This document shows positions 6,388-13,412 of a stretch of DNA of 16,425 nt, piece by piece. Source of the stretch: Oceanospirillaceae bacterium UBA2001 (GTDB lineage: Bacteria; Pseudomonadota; Gammaproteobacteria; Pseudomonadales; Balneatricaceae); the NCBI GenBank assembly GCA_002335115.1, contig DDCR01000099.1, positions 1-16,425 on the forward strand. Direction: 5' to 3'. The notes beneath the pieces are model-generated. The model saw only the letters and a program-made list of their open reading frames with translations. It made no database searches and was not told the origin of the DNA. A program made the position numbers and the translations under genes. How positions within the stretch are numbered: position 1 is the first letter of the stretch; each line of letters opens with the position of its first letter.

Positions 6388-9300
6388 CTAATGAAAATCA
6401 CGAGAATTGATGTTTAGCTGGTCTAGTAGGTGGCTACAATCAATCAGTTTACCGGCAATAATGTGGATGACCTGGCTGTCTGGGTCGCGCTCTAAAATAC
6501 CTTTTACTTTTAATATTTTGGCATTTAAATAGGCCTGCCTTTGGGCTCGCGCTGTGCCTTGCCAGACCACTAAATTAGTATTACCCGTTTCATCTTCTAG
6601 GGTAATAAAGGTCACTCCAGAGGCTGTGCCCGGTCTTTGCCGACCGGTGACTAACCCTGCTGCGGTCACTAAACTTTGGTGGGGTTTATGGGCCATTTGG
6701 CGTGTACTTATGCAGCCTTTTAGTAAACCTGCATGGCGTAATAGGGCAATGGGATGATGTTCTAAACTCAGGTTTAAGCTGGCGTAGTCTTCTGTTAATG
6801 CATTTAAGGCGACAGGTGCGGGCAGTTGTTCTGGGTGGGTCTCGTGTATTTCTCTTAGTAATGGCAGGTCTTGGTGGTTATCGAGCAATTGCCAACGGGC
6901 TTGATAACGGTGGCCACTGAAACAGGTGAGAGCGTTTGCACTTGCCAGTGACTCCAGTTGGCCTTTAGCCAAGTGCAATGCCTGCACCTGTGAAAGTCCT
7001 TGAAACCCTTGTGGGGGGCGCTGTGCTATTAACTCTTGTATAGGGCCTTGGCGTACACCTTTGACCTGACGTAAGCCCAAGCGTATGGCCAGTTCTGCTG
7101 TGTCAGTAGTTTCTAAACTGTGGTCCCATGCGCTGTGGTTAATGCACACGGGTAGTACTTGTACATCATGGCGGCGAGCGTCTTGCACTAATTGAGAAGC
7201 ACTATAAAACCCCATGGGTTGGCTGTTAAGAATGGCGCAGTAAAAGGCTGCTGGGTAATGGTATTTAAGCCAAGCTGAGGCGTAGGTCAAAACGGCAAAG
7301 CTAGCAGCATGAGACTCGGGGAAGCCGTATTCACCAAAGCCTAAGATTTGTTGGTATAAACGCTCTGCAAAAGCCTTATCATAACCCCTTGTCACCATCC
7401 CCCCAACTAGCTTATGACGAAATTGATCTAGCTCGCCATGACGTTTCCAACTCGACATGGCTCGGCGCAAAGCATCGGCTTCACCGCCACTAAAACCAGC
7501 TGCTACCATGGCAAGCTTTATCACTTGTTCTTGAAAAATAGGTACCCCTAGGGTGCGCTCTAGTACCTGTCTCACTTCTGGTGATGGGTAGTCTATGCTT
7601 TCTTTACCCGCTCGGCGGCGCAAAAATGGATGCACCATATCCCCTTGAATAGGTCCTGGGCGCACAATGGCAATTTGAATCACAAGGTCATAAAAACAGG
7701 CGGGTTGTAAGCGTGGCAACATACTCATTTGGGCGCGTGACTCCACTTGGAAAACCCCCACACTGTCACCTTGTTGTAGCATGGCATACACCTTAGCATC
7801 ATCATCCATACGAGTAATATCTGCCAAGCTAAGCTGACGCCCGTGGTGGTGTTGCACCATGTGTAATGCTCGGCGTATGGCGCTAAGCATGCCCAAGGCT
7901 AAAACATCGACCTTGAGTAAGGCAAGGCTGGCTAAATCGTCCTTGTCCCATTGAATGACGGTGCGCTCAGCCATAGAGGCATTTTCTATAGGCACTAGTT
8001 CGCTAAGGGGCCCTGCGCTAATAATAAAACCACCCACATGTTGTGACAGGTGACGGGGAAAGCCTTGCAAGGTTTCTACCAGCTGCAAGAAGCATCGGCC
8101 CACGTGACTTTGACCATCTAAACCTAAGCTTTGTAATTGCTCATGCCAACTAGTACTCGCGTCTTTGCGGTCTACATTTTTGATAAATAGTTCAAGTTGG
8201 GGCAGATTAATGCCCAGGGCTTTACCCACTTCACGTACGGCACTTTTAAAGCGATAAGTGATCACGGTGGCGGCTAAAGCCGCTCGGTGGCGACCATATT
8301 TTTGATAGATATACTGAATAATTTCTTCCCGCCTTTGGTGCTCAAAATCCACATCAATATCGGGTGGCTCAGCCCGTTCTTTAGAAATGAATCGCTCAAA
8401 TAAAACCTGTATTTGACGGGGGTCAACGGCAGTAATTTCTAGGCAATAGCACACCACAGAATTAGCAGAAGAGCCACGACCCTGATATAAGATGCGCTGG
8501 CTCTTAGCAAACTGAACAAGGTCATATACGGTTAAAAAAAAGTGTGCGTAACCTTCGGAGGCAATAAGGCTAAGCTCTTTATCTATAATGAGGGCAATGT
8601 CATGGGGCACCCCTGCGGGAAAACGAATGGCTTTCCCTTGCTCTACTAGGTAGTGCAAATAACTGTTGGCGTCATACCCACTAGGCACTAGTTCAGCAGG
8701 GTATTGGTAACTGAGTTCAGATAAACAAAAATCACATTGTCGGGCAATGGTGACACTGGCTTGTATCCATGAGGGTGGGTAAAGTTTAACGATTTTATCC
8801 AATGGCCGCAGGCTGTGTTCACGATTGGCTTGCAAGGCATAGCCACAGGCATAAACAGGCATTCCTAGGCGAATTGCTGTGAGGGTGTCGTGTAGCATTT
8901 GCCGATTGGGGTTATGCATAATGACCTGCCCAAGGGCCACTATGGGTAAATCATAGTGATCAGCCATGCTTTGGCAGTGGGTGTTTAGGCTCTGGTCTAA
9001 GGCACTTAGGCGCCGGTGGCAGCCTACCCATAAGCGTTGTTTATGTTGAGTGCTTAATGTTTTCCCTAACTCACTAATGCTATTTGGATGGGGGTTCCAT
9101 ATAAGTAAGCACTCACTAAGTGCTTTAAAGTCATGTTGATAAACTTGATACCGACCCTTTTCACACCGCTGCCTAGCAAGGCTAATGAGTTGGCATAACT
9201 GAGCATAGCCTTGGCGGTTTTTTGCCAGCACTACGATGCTTTCTTGGGCCTCGAGTTGATCGGGTTTAAGTAAAAACTCACTGCCAATAATGAGTTTAAT

Positions 9301-9498
9301 ATTGAGACCCTGTTCCTTTTTATACTGGTACGCTCTAACCACCCCAGCCACTGAACATTCGTCGGTGAGGGCCAGAGCTTTATAACCCAAAGTATGGGCT
9401 TGTTGGAGCAATTCTTGGGGGTGGGATGCCGCCCTTAAAAAGCTAAAATTACTTAAACAATGCAGCTCAGCATAGTCCACAACAGACGCAATATTCAT
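6388..9498 (-). CDS. dnaE2: Error-prone DNA polymerase DnaE2 (ImuC)
   Basis: C-family DNA polymerase alpha subunit of the SOS mutasome. It carries out translesion synthesis and induced mutagenesis with ImuA and ImuB. With the start at 9498 it has 1036 residues, normal for the family. The PHP domain opens with YAELHCLSNFSFLRAASHP (from residue 9). The polymerase core shows GRGSSANS (340-347), the catalytic PPDIDVDF (378-385, acidic residues 380, 382 and 384), the third carboxylate in KVDVLALGML (529-538, Asp531), and RPGPIQGDMVHPF. Later come GEYGFPESHAASFAVLTYASAWLKYH and an OB-fold region near the C terminus (VTFITLEDETGNTNLVVW). I chose ATG 9498 because it overlaps the imuB stop as ATGA; the frame extends to 9594, but that part lies inside imuB. 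Third gene of an imuA-imuB-dnaE2 operon under LexA control. Confidence 0.96.
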   Translation of the reverse strand: MNIASVVDYAELHCLSNFSFLRAASHPQELLQQAHTLGYKALALTDECSVAGVVRAYQYKKEQGLNIKLIIGSEFLLKPDQLEAQESIVVLAKNRQGYAQLCQLISLARQRCEKGRYQVYQHDFKALSECLLIWNPHPNSISELGKTLSTQHKQRLWVGCHRRLSALDQSLNTHCQSMADHYDLPIVALGQVIMHNPNRQMLHDTLTAIRLGMPVYACGYALQANREHSLRPLDKIVKLYPPSWIQASVTIARQCDFCLSELSYQYPAELVPSGYDANSYLHYLVEQGKAIRFPAGVPHDIALIIDKELSLIASEGYAHFFLTVYDLVQFAKSQRILYQGRGSSANSVVCYCLEITAVDPRQIQVLFERFISKERAEPPDIDVDFEHQRREEIIQYIYQKYGRHRAALAATVITYRFKSAVREVGKALGINLPQLELFIKNVDRKDASTSWHEQLQSLGLDGQSHVGRCFLQLVETLQGFPRHLSQHVGGFIISAGPLSELVPIENASMAERTVIQWDKDDLASLALLKVDVLALGMLSAIRRALHMVQHHHGRQLSLADITRMDDDAKVYAMLQQGDSVGVFQVESRAQMSMLPRLQPACFYDLVIQIAIVRPGPIQGDMVHPFLRRRAGKESIDYPSPEVRQVLERTLGVPIFQEQVIKLAMVAAGFSGGEADALRRAMSSWKRHGELDQFRHKLVGGMVTRGYDKAFAERLYQQILGFGEYGFPESHAASFAVLTYASAWLKYHYPAAFYCAILNSQPMGFYSASQLVQDARRHDVQVLPVCINHSAWDHSLETTDTAELAIRLGLRQVKGVRQGPIQELIAQRPPQGFQGLSQVQALHLAKGQLESLASANALTCFSGHRYQARWQLLDNHQDLPLLREIHETHPEQLPAPVALNALTEDYASLNLSLEHHPIALLRHAGLLKGCISTRQMAHKPHQSLVTAAGLVTGRQRPGTASGVTFITLEDETGNTNLVVWQGTARAQRQAYLNAKILKVKGILERDPDSQVIHIIAGKLIDCSHLLDQLNINSRDFH

Positions 9499-10901
9499 GA
9501 GAAATACCCATGTAAAAACCATTCCTCTCTGGGGGTGCGAAATAGCCAACAGATCTGTCCCATGGGGTTGCGTGCAATAAAGTAGTCGCGGCAAATACTT
9601 ACGTTATCCCACCAGCCACTTTGTATGCGTTCGGGGCCAGACAAGATACACCACTGATGATTAGGCTTATGTCCTAGAGCCTGCGGCAGGGCAAATAACA
9701 AACTAGGACGTAAGGCTATGGTGGCAGGTTGAGTTTGGTAATGGCTGTGAGGTGGGCCTTGGTAAAAACTGCGTTCAGGGCGATGGTCATCGCGTAAATA
9801 CACTTGTTGGACTGCATGGTCTCCAAGCTTATTCTGTAAACGGCTAATCAGTTGCCCAGGGGTGAGTTTGCCTCCTGGGGGTTCAAACAACTGTGCTGCT
9901 AAAGGCGCCCATGGCATTTGTCCTTTGGTGTTAAGGCTAATGGCAATAATAGGGGCCTGTAGCTGCAATTGTTCTAACCTTAGCATGCACAAAGCTAACC
10001 AAGCTTCACCACGGTATTCGCCATCACTACAACCTATGTGTAGCCGCTCAGCGTTCTGTTCGCGATACTCTAAGCCCAAACTAAGTCCTGCTACTCTTAG
10101 TTGGCGTGGCCCTAAAAAAGCTTCTAGGTCATTTAATAAGCGCTTTAATGGAAAGCGTAAGGCCGTACTCTGCTCAATCTCATAGAGTAGTTCTAAGCGT
10201 TGGCGAAAGTGTTCAGGGGGCCGGTAAGCTGATCGCTCAGGCGCACTGTGGGTGTCTAGTTGTTGCAAATAGGTGACAAGGTTTTGGCCTAAACGCTGGC
10301 CTAGTGCTGACCTAGGTAGGGCTTGTGCTTGGCCTAGCGTGTTCAGTCCAAGGCGTTCCAGCTGTAGGGCCAGTTTATATTCTAGACCAGCGCCATGAAT
10401 GGGTAATTGGCTGAGTAATTTTGTGGCTTGACGTTGGTCTTTTAATAGGCGGTCGTTACCTACACGAGCCAACACCTGTGCCGCTAAGGGGCTATGGGCA
10501 CTGGCATAGTGGTAGTTTAAGCCACGTTCCTTGAGAGGCTGTTGTAACTGTTGCCAGTAGGCATCAAGGCCATTATATAAGCGCAGCATATCGCTTGTTT
10601 GCAACAGCAAACCTTGGGGTGGATCAAGGTACAAGGTGGCACTGGTTTGGTACAAGCGCTGGGCTAGCTGCAACAGTAACCGCTGTTCTTGTTTGGCGTC
10701 GTAGGCAATAACTTTAAGTTGAGCACATAAAAGGGCAGCTTGAGCTAAGCCTGTGCCTATTTTTATACCCCATTGGCGTGCTTCTGGGTTAGCCTGCAGC
10801 ACTTTATTTTTATCTACTAAAACACAGGGTTGGTGATACGCCTGTTGGTTTAAAAGGCTATCAAGTTGTAGGCTGGGAAAATATAAATAAAGCCACTGCA
10901 T
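9495..10901 (-). CDS. imuB: ImuB, catalytically inactive Y-family polymerase-like mutasome protein
   Basis: Adaptor of the mutasome: a Y-family (DinB/UmuC-like) protein thought to link DnaE2 and ImuA to the beta clamp rather than polymerise DNA. It has 468 residues. The N terminus MQWLYLYFPSLQLDSLL replaces the acidic VDADAFFASVE-type motif, and TLYLDPPQGLLL (89-100) replaces the usual SLDEAYLD, so the metal-binding carboxylates are missing, as expected for ImuB. A helix-hairpin-helix-like stretch follows (LERLGLNTLGQAQALPRSALGQRLG, 181-205), then a little-finger-like region. The C terminus has the ImuB signature GPERIQSGWWDN (422-433), RDYFIARN (438-445) and WFLHGYFS at the end. QLFEP (337-341) might be a degenerate clamp-binding site, but this is only a guess. 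The start is three bases after the imuA stop, and the stop overlaps the dnaE2 start by four bases. Confidence 0.94.
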   Translation of the reverse strand: MQWLYLYFPSLQLDSLLNQQAYHQPCVLVDKNKVLQANPEARQWGIKIGTGLAQAALLCAQLKVIAYDAKQEQRLLLQLAQRLYQTSATLYLDPPQGLLLQTSDMLRLYNGLDAYWQQLQQPLKERGLNYHYASAHSPLAAQVLARVGNDRLLKDQRQATKLLSQLPIHGAGLEYKLALQLERLGLNTLGQAQALPRSALGQRLGQNLVTYLQQLDTHSAPERSAYRPPEHFRQRLELLYEIEQSTALRFPLKRLLNDLEAFLGPRQLRVAGLSLGLEYREQNAERLHIGCSDGEYRGEAWLALCMLRLEQLQLQAPIIAISLNTKGQMPWAPLAAQLFEPPGGKLTPGQLISRLQNKLGDHAVQQVYLRDDHRPERSFYQGPPHSHYQTQPATIALRPSLLFALPQALGHKPNHQWCILSGPERIQSGWWDNVSICRDYFIARNPMGQICWLFRTPREEWFLHGYFS

Positions 10902-10904
10902 GCA

Positions 10905-11606
10905 TCAACGCAACTGTAATGGCAATGCCACAATATTGTTTATTGGAGCCTTGACTAAATGAGTAGGCCTATGAGATGGCACCGTTAAAGAGGGCCACAA
11001 TGCATGCATATCTACCTGACATGGGTGTTGGGGCCACTGGCCTTGGTACTTATGAATTTGTAGGCGCAGCCCTGTAGCTAGTGGGGAGAGTGATAAACGT
11101 GCACTCACGGGTAAAGCACTGGTGCTAGGTTCGGCTTGAGAATTTAACCAAAATATGAGGGCTTGATTGTCTTTGGCTGAGACTTGTAAGCGTTTTGCTT
11201 GGGGTGCAGTGAGCTTAGGTGCCCATAAAATAAGATGGCTACAGCACCCACTATTAAGACTTTGCTCGGCACTCCACAGGGCTTGTTGAGGGTTTTGGCA
11301 GCGGATTAATAAAGTTTGGCTTAGATCAATGCCATGTTGTGCTAAAGCTTGGCCATTGAGTTCTGCGGGTGGATTAATCCATACTTGTAAACGTGACTGA
11401 GCTTGGGCTAGTAGAGGTAATAACAAGCGTAGTTCACCAATACCCATAGGACCACAGGCTAACTCCACTAATCCAGTTTGGGGCCAACCCCCTTGTAAGT
11501 GGGCATCTAAGTTGGGGTAAAAACTACTTTGACAGCGATGATCTGGGCTAGCCATTTGCCGAGCTCGCCAAATTAAACGTTCTTTTTCGAGTTGTAGGAG
11601 AACCAT
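10905..11606 (-). CDS. imuA: ImuA, RecA/SulA-like translesion synthesis-associated protein
   Basis: First protein of the mutasome operon. ImuA proteins have a RecA-like core and, in studied bacteria, interact with ImuB and RecA during SOS mutagenesis. It has 233 residues, in the usual range. The family pattern is visible in LIWRARQ near the N terminus, then SFYPNLDAHLQGGWPQTGLVELACGPMGIGELRLLLPLLAQAQ (28-70). The loop GPMGIGEL stands where RecA has its P-loop but lacks the GK[ST] residues, as is common for this family. ATG 11606 gives the expected N terminus, yet the upstream bases show no clear Shine-Dalgarno, and the LexA box begins only 24 bases further up, so the leader must be very short or absent. 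Three bases separate the stop from imuB. Confidence 0.88.
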   Translation of the reverse strand: MVLLQLEKERLIWRARQMASPDHRCQSSFYPNLDAHLQGGWPQTGLVELACGPMGIGELRLLLPLLAQAQSRLQVWINPPAELNGQALAQHGIDLSQTLLIRCQNPQQALWSAEQSLNSGCCSHLILWAPKLTAPQAKRLQVSAKDNQALIFWLNSQAEPSTSALPVSARLSLSPLATGLRLQIHKYQGQWPQHPCQVDMHALWPSLTVPSHRPTHLVKAPINNIVALPLQLR

Positions 11607-11630
11607 AATAAAACCAATAGTAAAACCAAA

Positions 11631-11654
11631 AATACTGTATATATATACAGTATT
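11631..11654 (-). promoter_or_regulatory. LexA box (SOS operator) of the imu operon
   Basis: The core is CTGT(AT)4ACAG at 11635-11650, exactly the E. coli-type CTG-N10-CAG LexA consensus with its favoured TA-rich centre. The symmetry extends outward without mismatch to 24 bases (11631-11654, ends AATA and TATT). It lies 24 bases upstream of the imuA start, so bound LexA would cover the promoter or start region. A TTGACC on the minus strand (complement of 11674-11679) could be a -35, with the -10 near or inside the box, but I cannot fix a -10. No lexA2 gene heads this operon, so chromosomal LexA is the expected repressor. Confidence 0.95.
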
Positions 11655-11998
11655 CTGACATATTTTTAGCTCAGGTCAAGGGAAAAAATGTTTAGCCCCT
11701 GCATAAACACAGTTGGGTTCTCATATCGCTTGAGTGGGGGCTGTTAAAAGGCCAAACACATTGCCAACATACAGCTTAAGGTAGGGTTATTTTTTACACC
11801 ACTGATGACGTAACTACATGGCGTAGATGCCACCTGGTATTTCTTTTGGACAAGTCCAAAAGAAATACACGCTGCTGTAGTTTTGTAAGCCTTGACCGCC
11901 GCACCCCATGTTCGATTATCAAACGTGGGTTGGCGGGTCAGGCTTAAGTTACTGAGGTGGTGATAATAGCAATGTTTGAGTTCATATTGAACGGTCAA
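11655..11998. other. Long non-coding stretch between imuA promoter and DUF4242 gene
   Basis: These 344 bases have no convincing gene. Bases 11655-11796 show nothing I can name beyond the possible imuA -35. Bases 11797-11962 are dense in inverted repeats (listed separately). A minus-strand open frame of 84 codons (11744-11998) runs straight through those repeats, has no recognisable domain, and starts immediately after the DUF4242 stop. I treat it as spurious. Confidence 0.6.
11797..11962. repeat. Nested inverted-repeat element with two hairpins
   Basis: The region holds several ordered inverted repeats. (1) A perfect 15-base pair of arms, GTATTTCTTTTGGAC (11837-11851) and its complement (11854-11868), is separated by only two bases. 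(2) It is enclosed by AACTACA (11812-11818) and TGTAGTT (11876-11882). (3) A second long imperfect stem spans 11886-11946, beginning TAAGCCTTGACC and ending GGTCAGGCTTA, with inner pairs ACCC/GGGT and GTT/AAC around a loop near 11911-11920. (4) Outer arms CACCAC (11797-11802) with GTGGTG (11957-11962), and GTAACT (11810-11815) with AGTTAC (11947-11952), could close both into a branched fold; GTAACT competes with arm (2). It could be a palindromic intergenic repeat or MITE-like relic, a structured RNA, or a processing element downstream of the DUF4242 gene. No T-tract follows either hairpin. Confidence 0.65.
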
Positions 11999-12277
11999 CT
12001 ATAGTGCTAAAGGATTCACCAAATAGGTTGTTCTGGTCACCAATGTGACAGGATAACCACTGCGTTTACCATGCTCCATAATTAGATCTGGATCAGAGGT
12101 ATTGTAAATACAAAAGGATTTATTGGCAGTAATGTATGAGTGTTCCCACTCAATGTCTTTATTTTCTTTTTTCATGTCCTGCAACACTGAAATTGACATA
12201 CGAGCTGCCATTTTCATTTCTTCATGGGTTGACGAACCGATTGCTGGAATATCTCGTTCAATAACGTATCTAGCCAT
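11999..12277 (-). CDS. DUF4242 (SCO4226-like, nickel-binding-type) small protein
   Basis: Small protein of 92 residues matching DUF4242, a ferredoxin-like-fold family whose studied Streptomyces member SCO4226 binds nickel; physiological roles are largely unknown. The match is seen in the opening MARYVIERDIPAIG, in the middle block IEWEHSYITANKSFCIYNTSDPDLIMEHGKRSGYP (a W-HSY-T-K-CIY pattern typical of the family) and in the length. Two in-frame ATGs exist. I prefer 12277 because the Shine-Dalgarno GGAG (complement of 12286-12289) is then eight bases upstream, whereas the ATG at 12283 leaves only two. A minus-strand TATACT (complement of 12325-12330) may be its -10. It is transcribed away from cdhC. 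The structured repeat element lies directly downstream. The family call is good; its job here is unknown. Confidence 0.8.
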   Translation of the reverse strand: MARYVIERDIPAIGSSTHEEMKMAARMSISVLQDMKKENKDIEWEHSYITANKSFCIYNTSDPDLIMEHGKRSGYPVTLVTRTTYLVNPLAL

Positions 12278-12332
12278 TTTCATTTCTCCATTAATAAAGT
12301 GTTAATTAAGTACATTGAAATATTAGTATACC

Positions 12333-12361
12333 CCGACAAACTCAATTCAAACCAGTATAAA
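12333..12361 (+). promoter_or_regulatory. Candidate sigma-70 promoter for the carnitine operon
   Basis: CCGACA (12333-12338) and TATAAA (12356-12361) are separated by exactly 17 bases and point toward the BKACE gene, whose start lies about 140 bases downstream. The spacing is ideal, the -10 is good and the -35 matches four of six positions. On the opposite strand, TATACT (complement of 12325-12330) partly abuts it, so this may be a face-to-face divergent promoter region shared with the DUF4242 gene. I see no clear operator in the 140-base leader. Confidence 0.42.
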
Positions 12362-12500
12362 ATCTGCACCATGAGAAACACTGAAAAGACATAAACTGTT
12401 CGGTATTAAATAACAATTACTCCTAAAATATCAATTAAACAGAGATGGACAATGCCATCATGGGCGCCTATTCAATCAACACCCTTTTTTGGAGCTACTT

Positions 12501-13412
12501 ATGCCACTACAGGCAAGTCAAAATGTTTTTATTACCTGTGCTGTGACTGGGTCTGGCAGTTCTCAAGACCGCTCTCACCATGTGCCTCGTAGCCCTGAAG
12601 AAATTGCCAACAGTGCCATTGATGCGGCTAAGGCGGGTGCTGCCATAGTGCATTGTCATGTGCGTGATCCAGCAACGGGTGTGCCAAGTCGCCGCTTAGA
12701 TTTATATAAAGAACTCACCGAACGTATTCGGGCTGCAGAAGTAGATGTGGTACTTAATCTTACTGCGGGTATGGGTGGCGATATCGTGTTTGGTGATGCA
12801 GAAAACCCATTACCTTTGCAGGCCTCAACAGATATGGTGGGGGCCAGTGAGCGGGTAGAACACATACGCCAGTGTCAGCCAGAAATATGCACGTTAGATT
12901 GTGGCACCATGAACTTTGCAGAAGCAGATTACGTGATGACTAACACCCCCGGCATGTTGCGGGCGATGGCAGAGAAGATGACTGCCATAGGTGCCCGTAT
13001 TGAGATTGAAGCCTTTGATACGGGTCATTTATGGTTGGCTAAAAAATTGGTAGAAGAAGGACTAATTACTGAGCCAGTGATGGTGCAATTGTGTATGGGT
13101 ATTCCTTGGGGTGCGCCAGATGATCTCAATACCTTTATGGCTATGGTTAACAATGTGCCTACAGACTGGGTCAGGTCGGCCTTTTCTATTGGTCGTAATC
13201 AAATGAATTACGTGGCCGCTACAGTATTGTCTGGGGGCCATATTCGGGTAGGCTTAGAAGATAATATTTGGTTACAAAAAGGGGTCTTGGCGACTAATGC
13301 GCAACTGGTTGAGCGGGCTGCAACCATCGCCACTAACATGGGCTCTACCTTAATGACACCAGCCCAGGTACGTGAACTGATTAAGGTAGAAAAAAGAGCG
13401 CCTTTAGCATGA
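12501..13412 (+). CDS. cdhC: BKACE-family enzyme, probable 3-dehydrocarnitine cleavage enzyme (CdhC-like)
   Basis: Beta-keto acid cleavage enzyme (Kce/DUF849 family). These zinc enzymes condense a beta-keto acid with acetyl-CoA and release acetoacetate plus a new CoA ester. With 3-dehydrocarnitine the products would be acetoacetate and betainyl-CoA. It has 303 residues, usual for the family. Visible are VFITCAVTGSGSSQDRS near the N terminus, the zinc-binding HCH (His51, Cys52, His53 in IVHCHVRDPATG), LNLTAGMGGD (86-94), LDCGTMNF (132-139) and Glu253 in GHIRVGLEDNIWL. ATG 12501 has the Shine-Dalgarno GGAG (12491-12494) six bases upstream; a TTG at 12489 is not needed. Its stop overlaps the carnitine dehydrogenase start as ATGA, which is the main reason for choosing dehydrocarnitine as substrate among the many BKACE substrates. 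Family certain; substrate inferred from context. Confidence 0.85.
   Translation: MPLQASQNVFITCAVTGSGSSQDRSHHVPRSPEEIANSAIDAAKAGAAIVHCHVRDPATGVPSRRLDLYKELTERIRAAEVDVVLNLTAGMGGDIVFGDAENPLPLQASTDMVGASERVEHIRQCQPEICTLDCGTMNFAEADYVMTNTPGMLRAMAEKMTAIGARIEIEAFDTGHLWLAKKLVEEGLITEPVMVQLCMGIPWGAPDDLNTFMAMVNNVPTDWVRSAFSIGRNQMNYVAATVLSGGHIRVGLEDNIWLQKGVLATNAQLVERAATIATNMGSTLMTPAQVRELIKVEKRAPLA

Noticed and set aside
9499..9594. Longer N terminus for DnaE2
   Set aside because: It lies wholly within the 3' end of imuB; the ATGA overlap at 9498-9495 and the family alignment both point to the shorter form.
9862..10185. Plus-strand open frame of 107 codons opposite imuB
   Set aside because: It is antisense to a well-supported conserved gene and has a Ser/Cys-rich composition typical of shadow frames.
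11886..11946. Integron attC site
   Set aside because: The imperfect palindrome lacks the RYYYAAC and GTTRRRY core boxes at its ends, and no integrase or cassette array is present.
11744..11998. Minus-strand open frame of 84 codons downstream of the DUF4242 gene
   Set aside because: It runs through several inverted repeats, has no recognisable domain or plausible ribosome-binding site, and its open length is explained by chance and symmetry.
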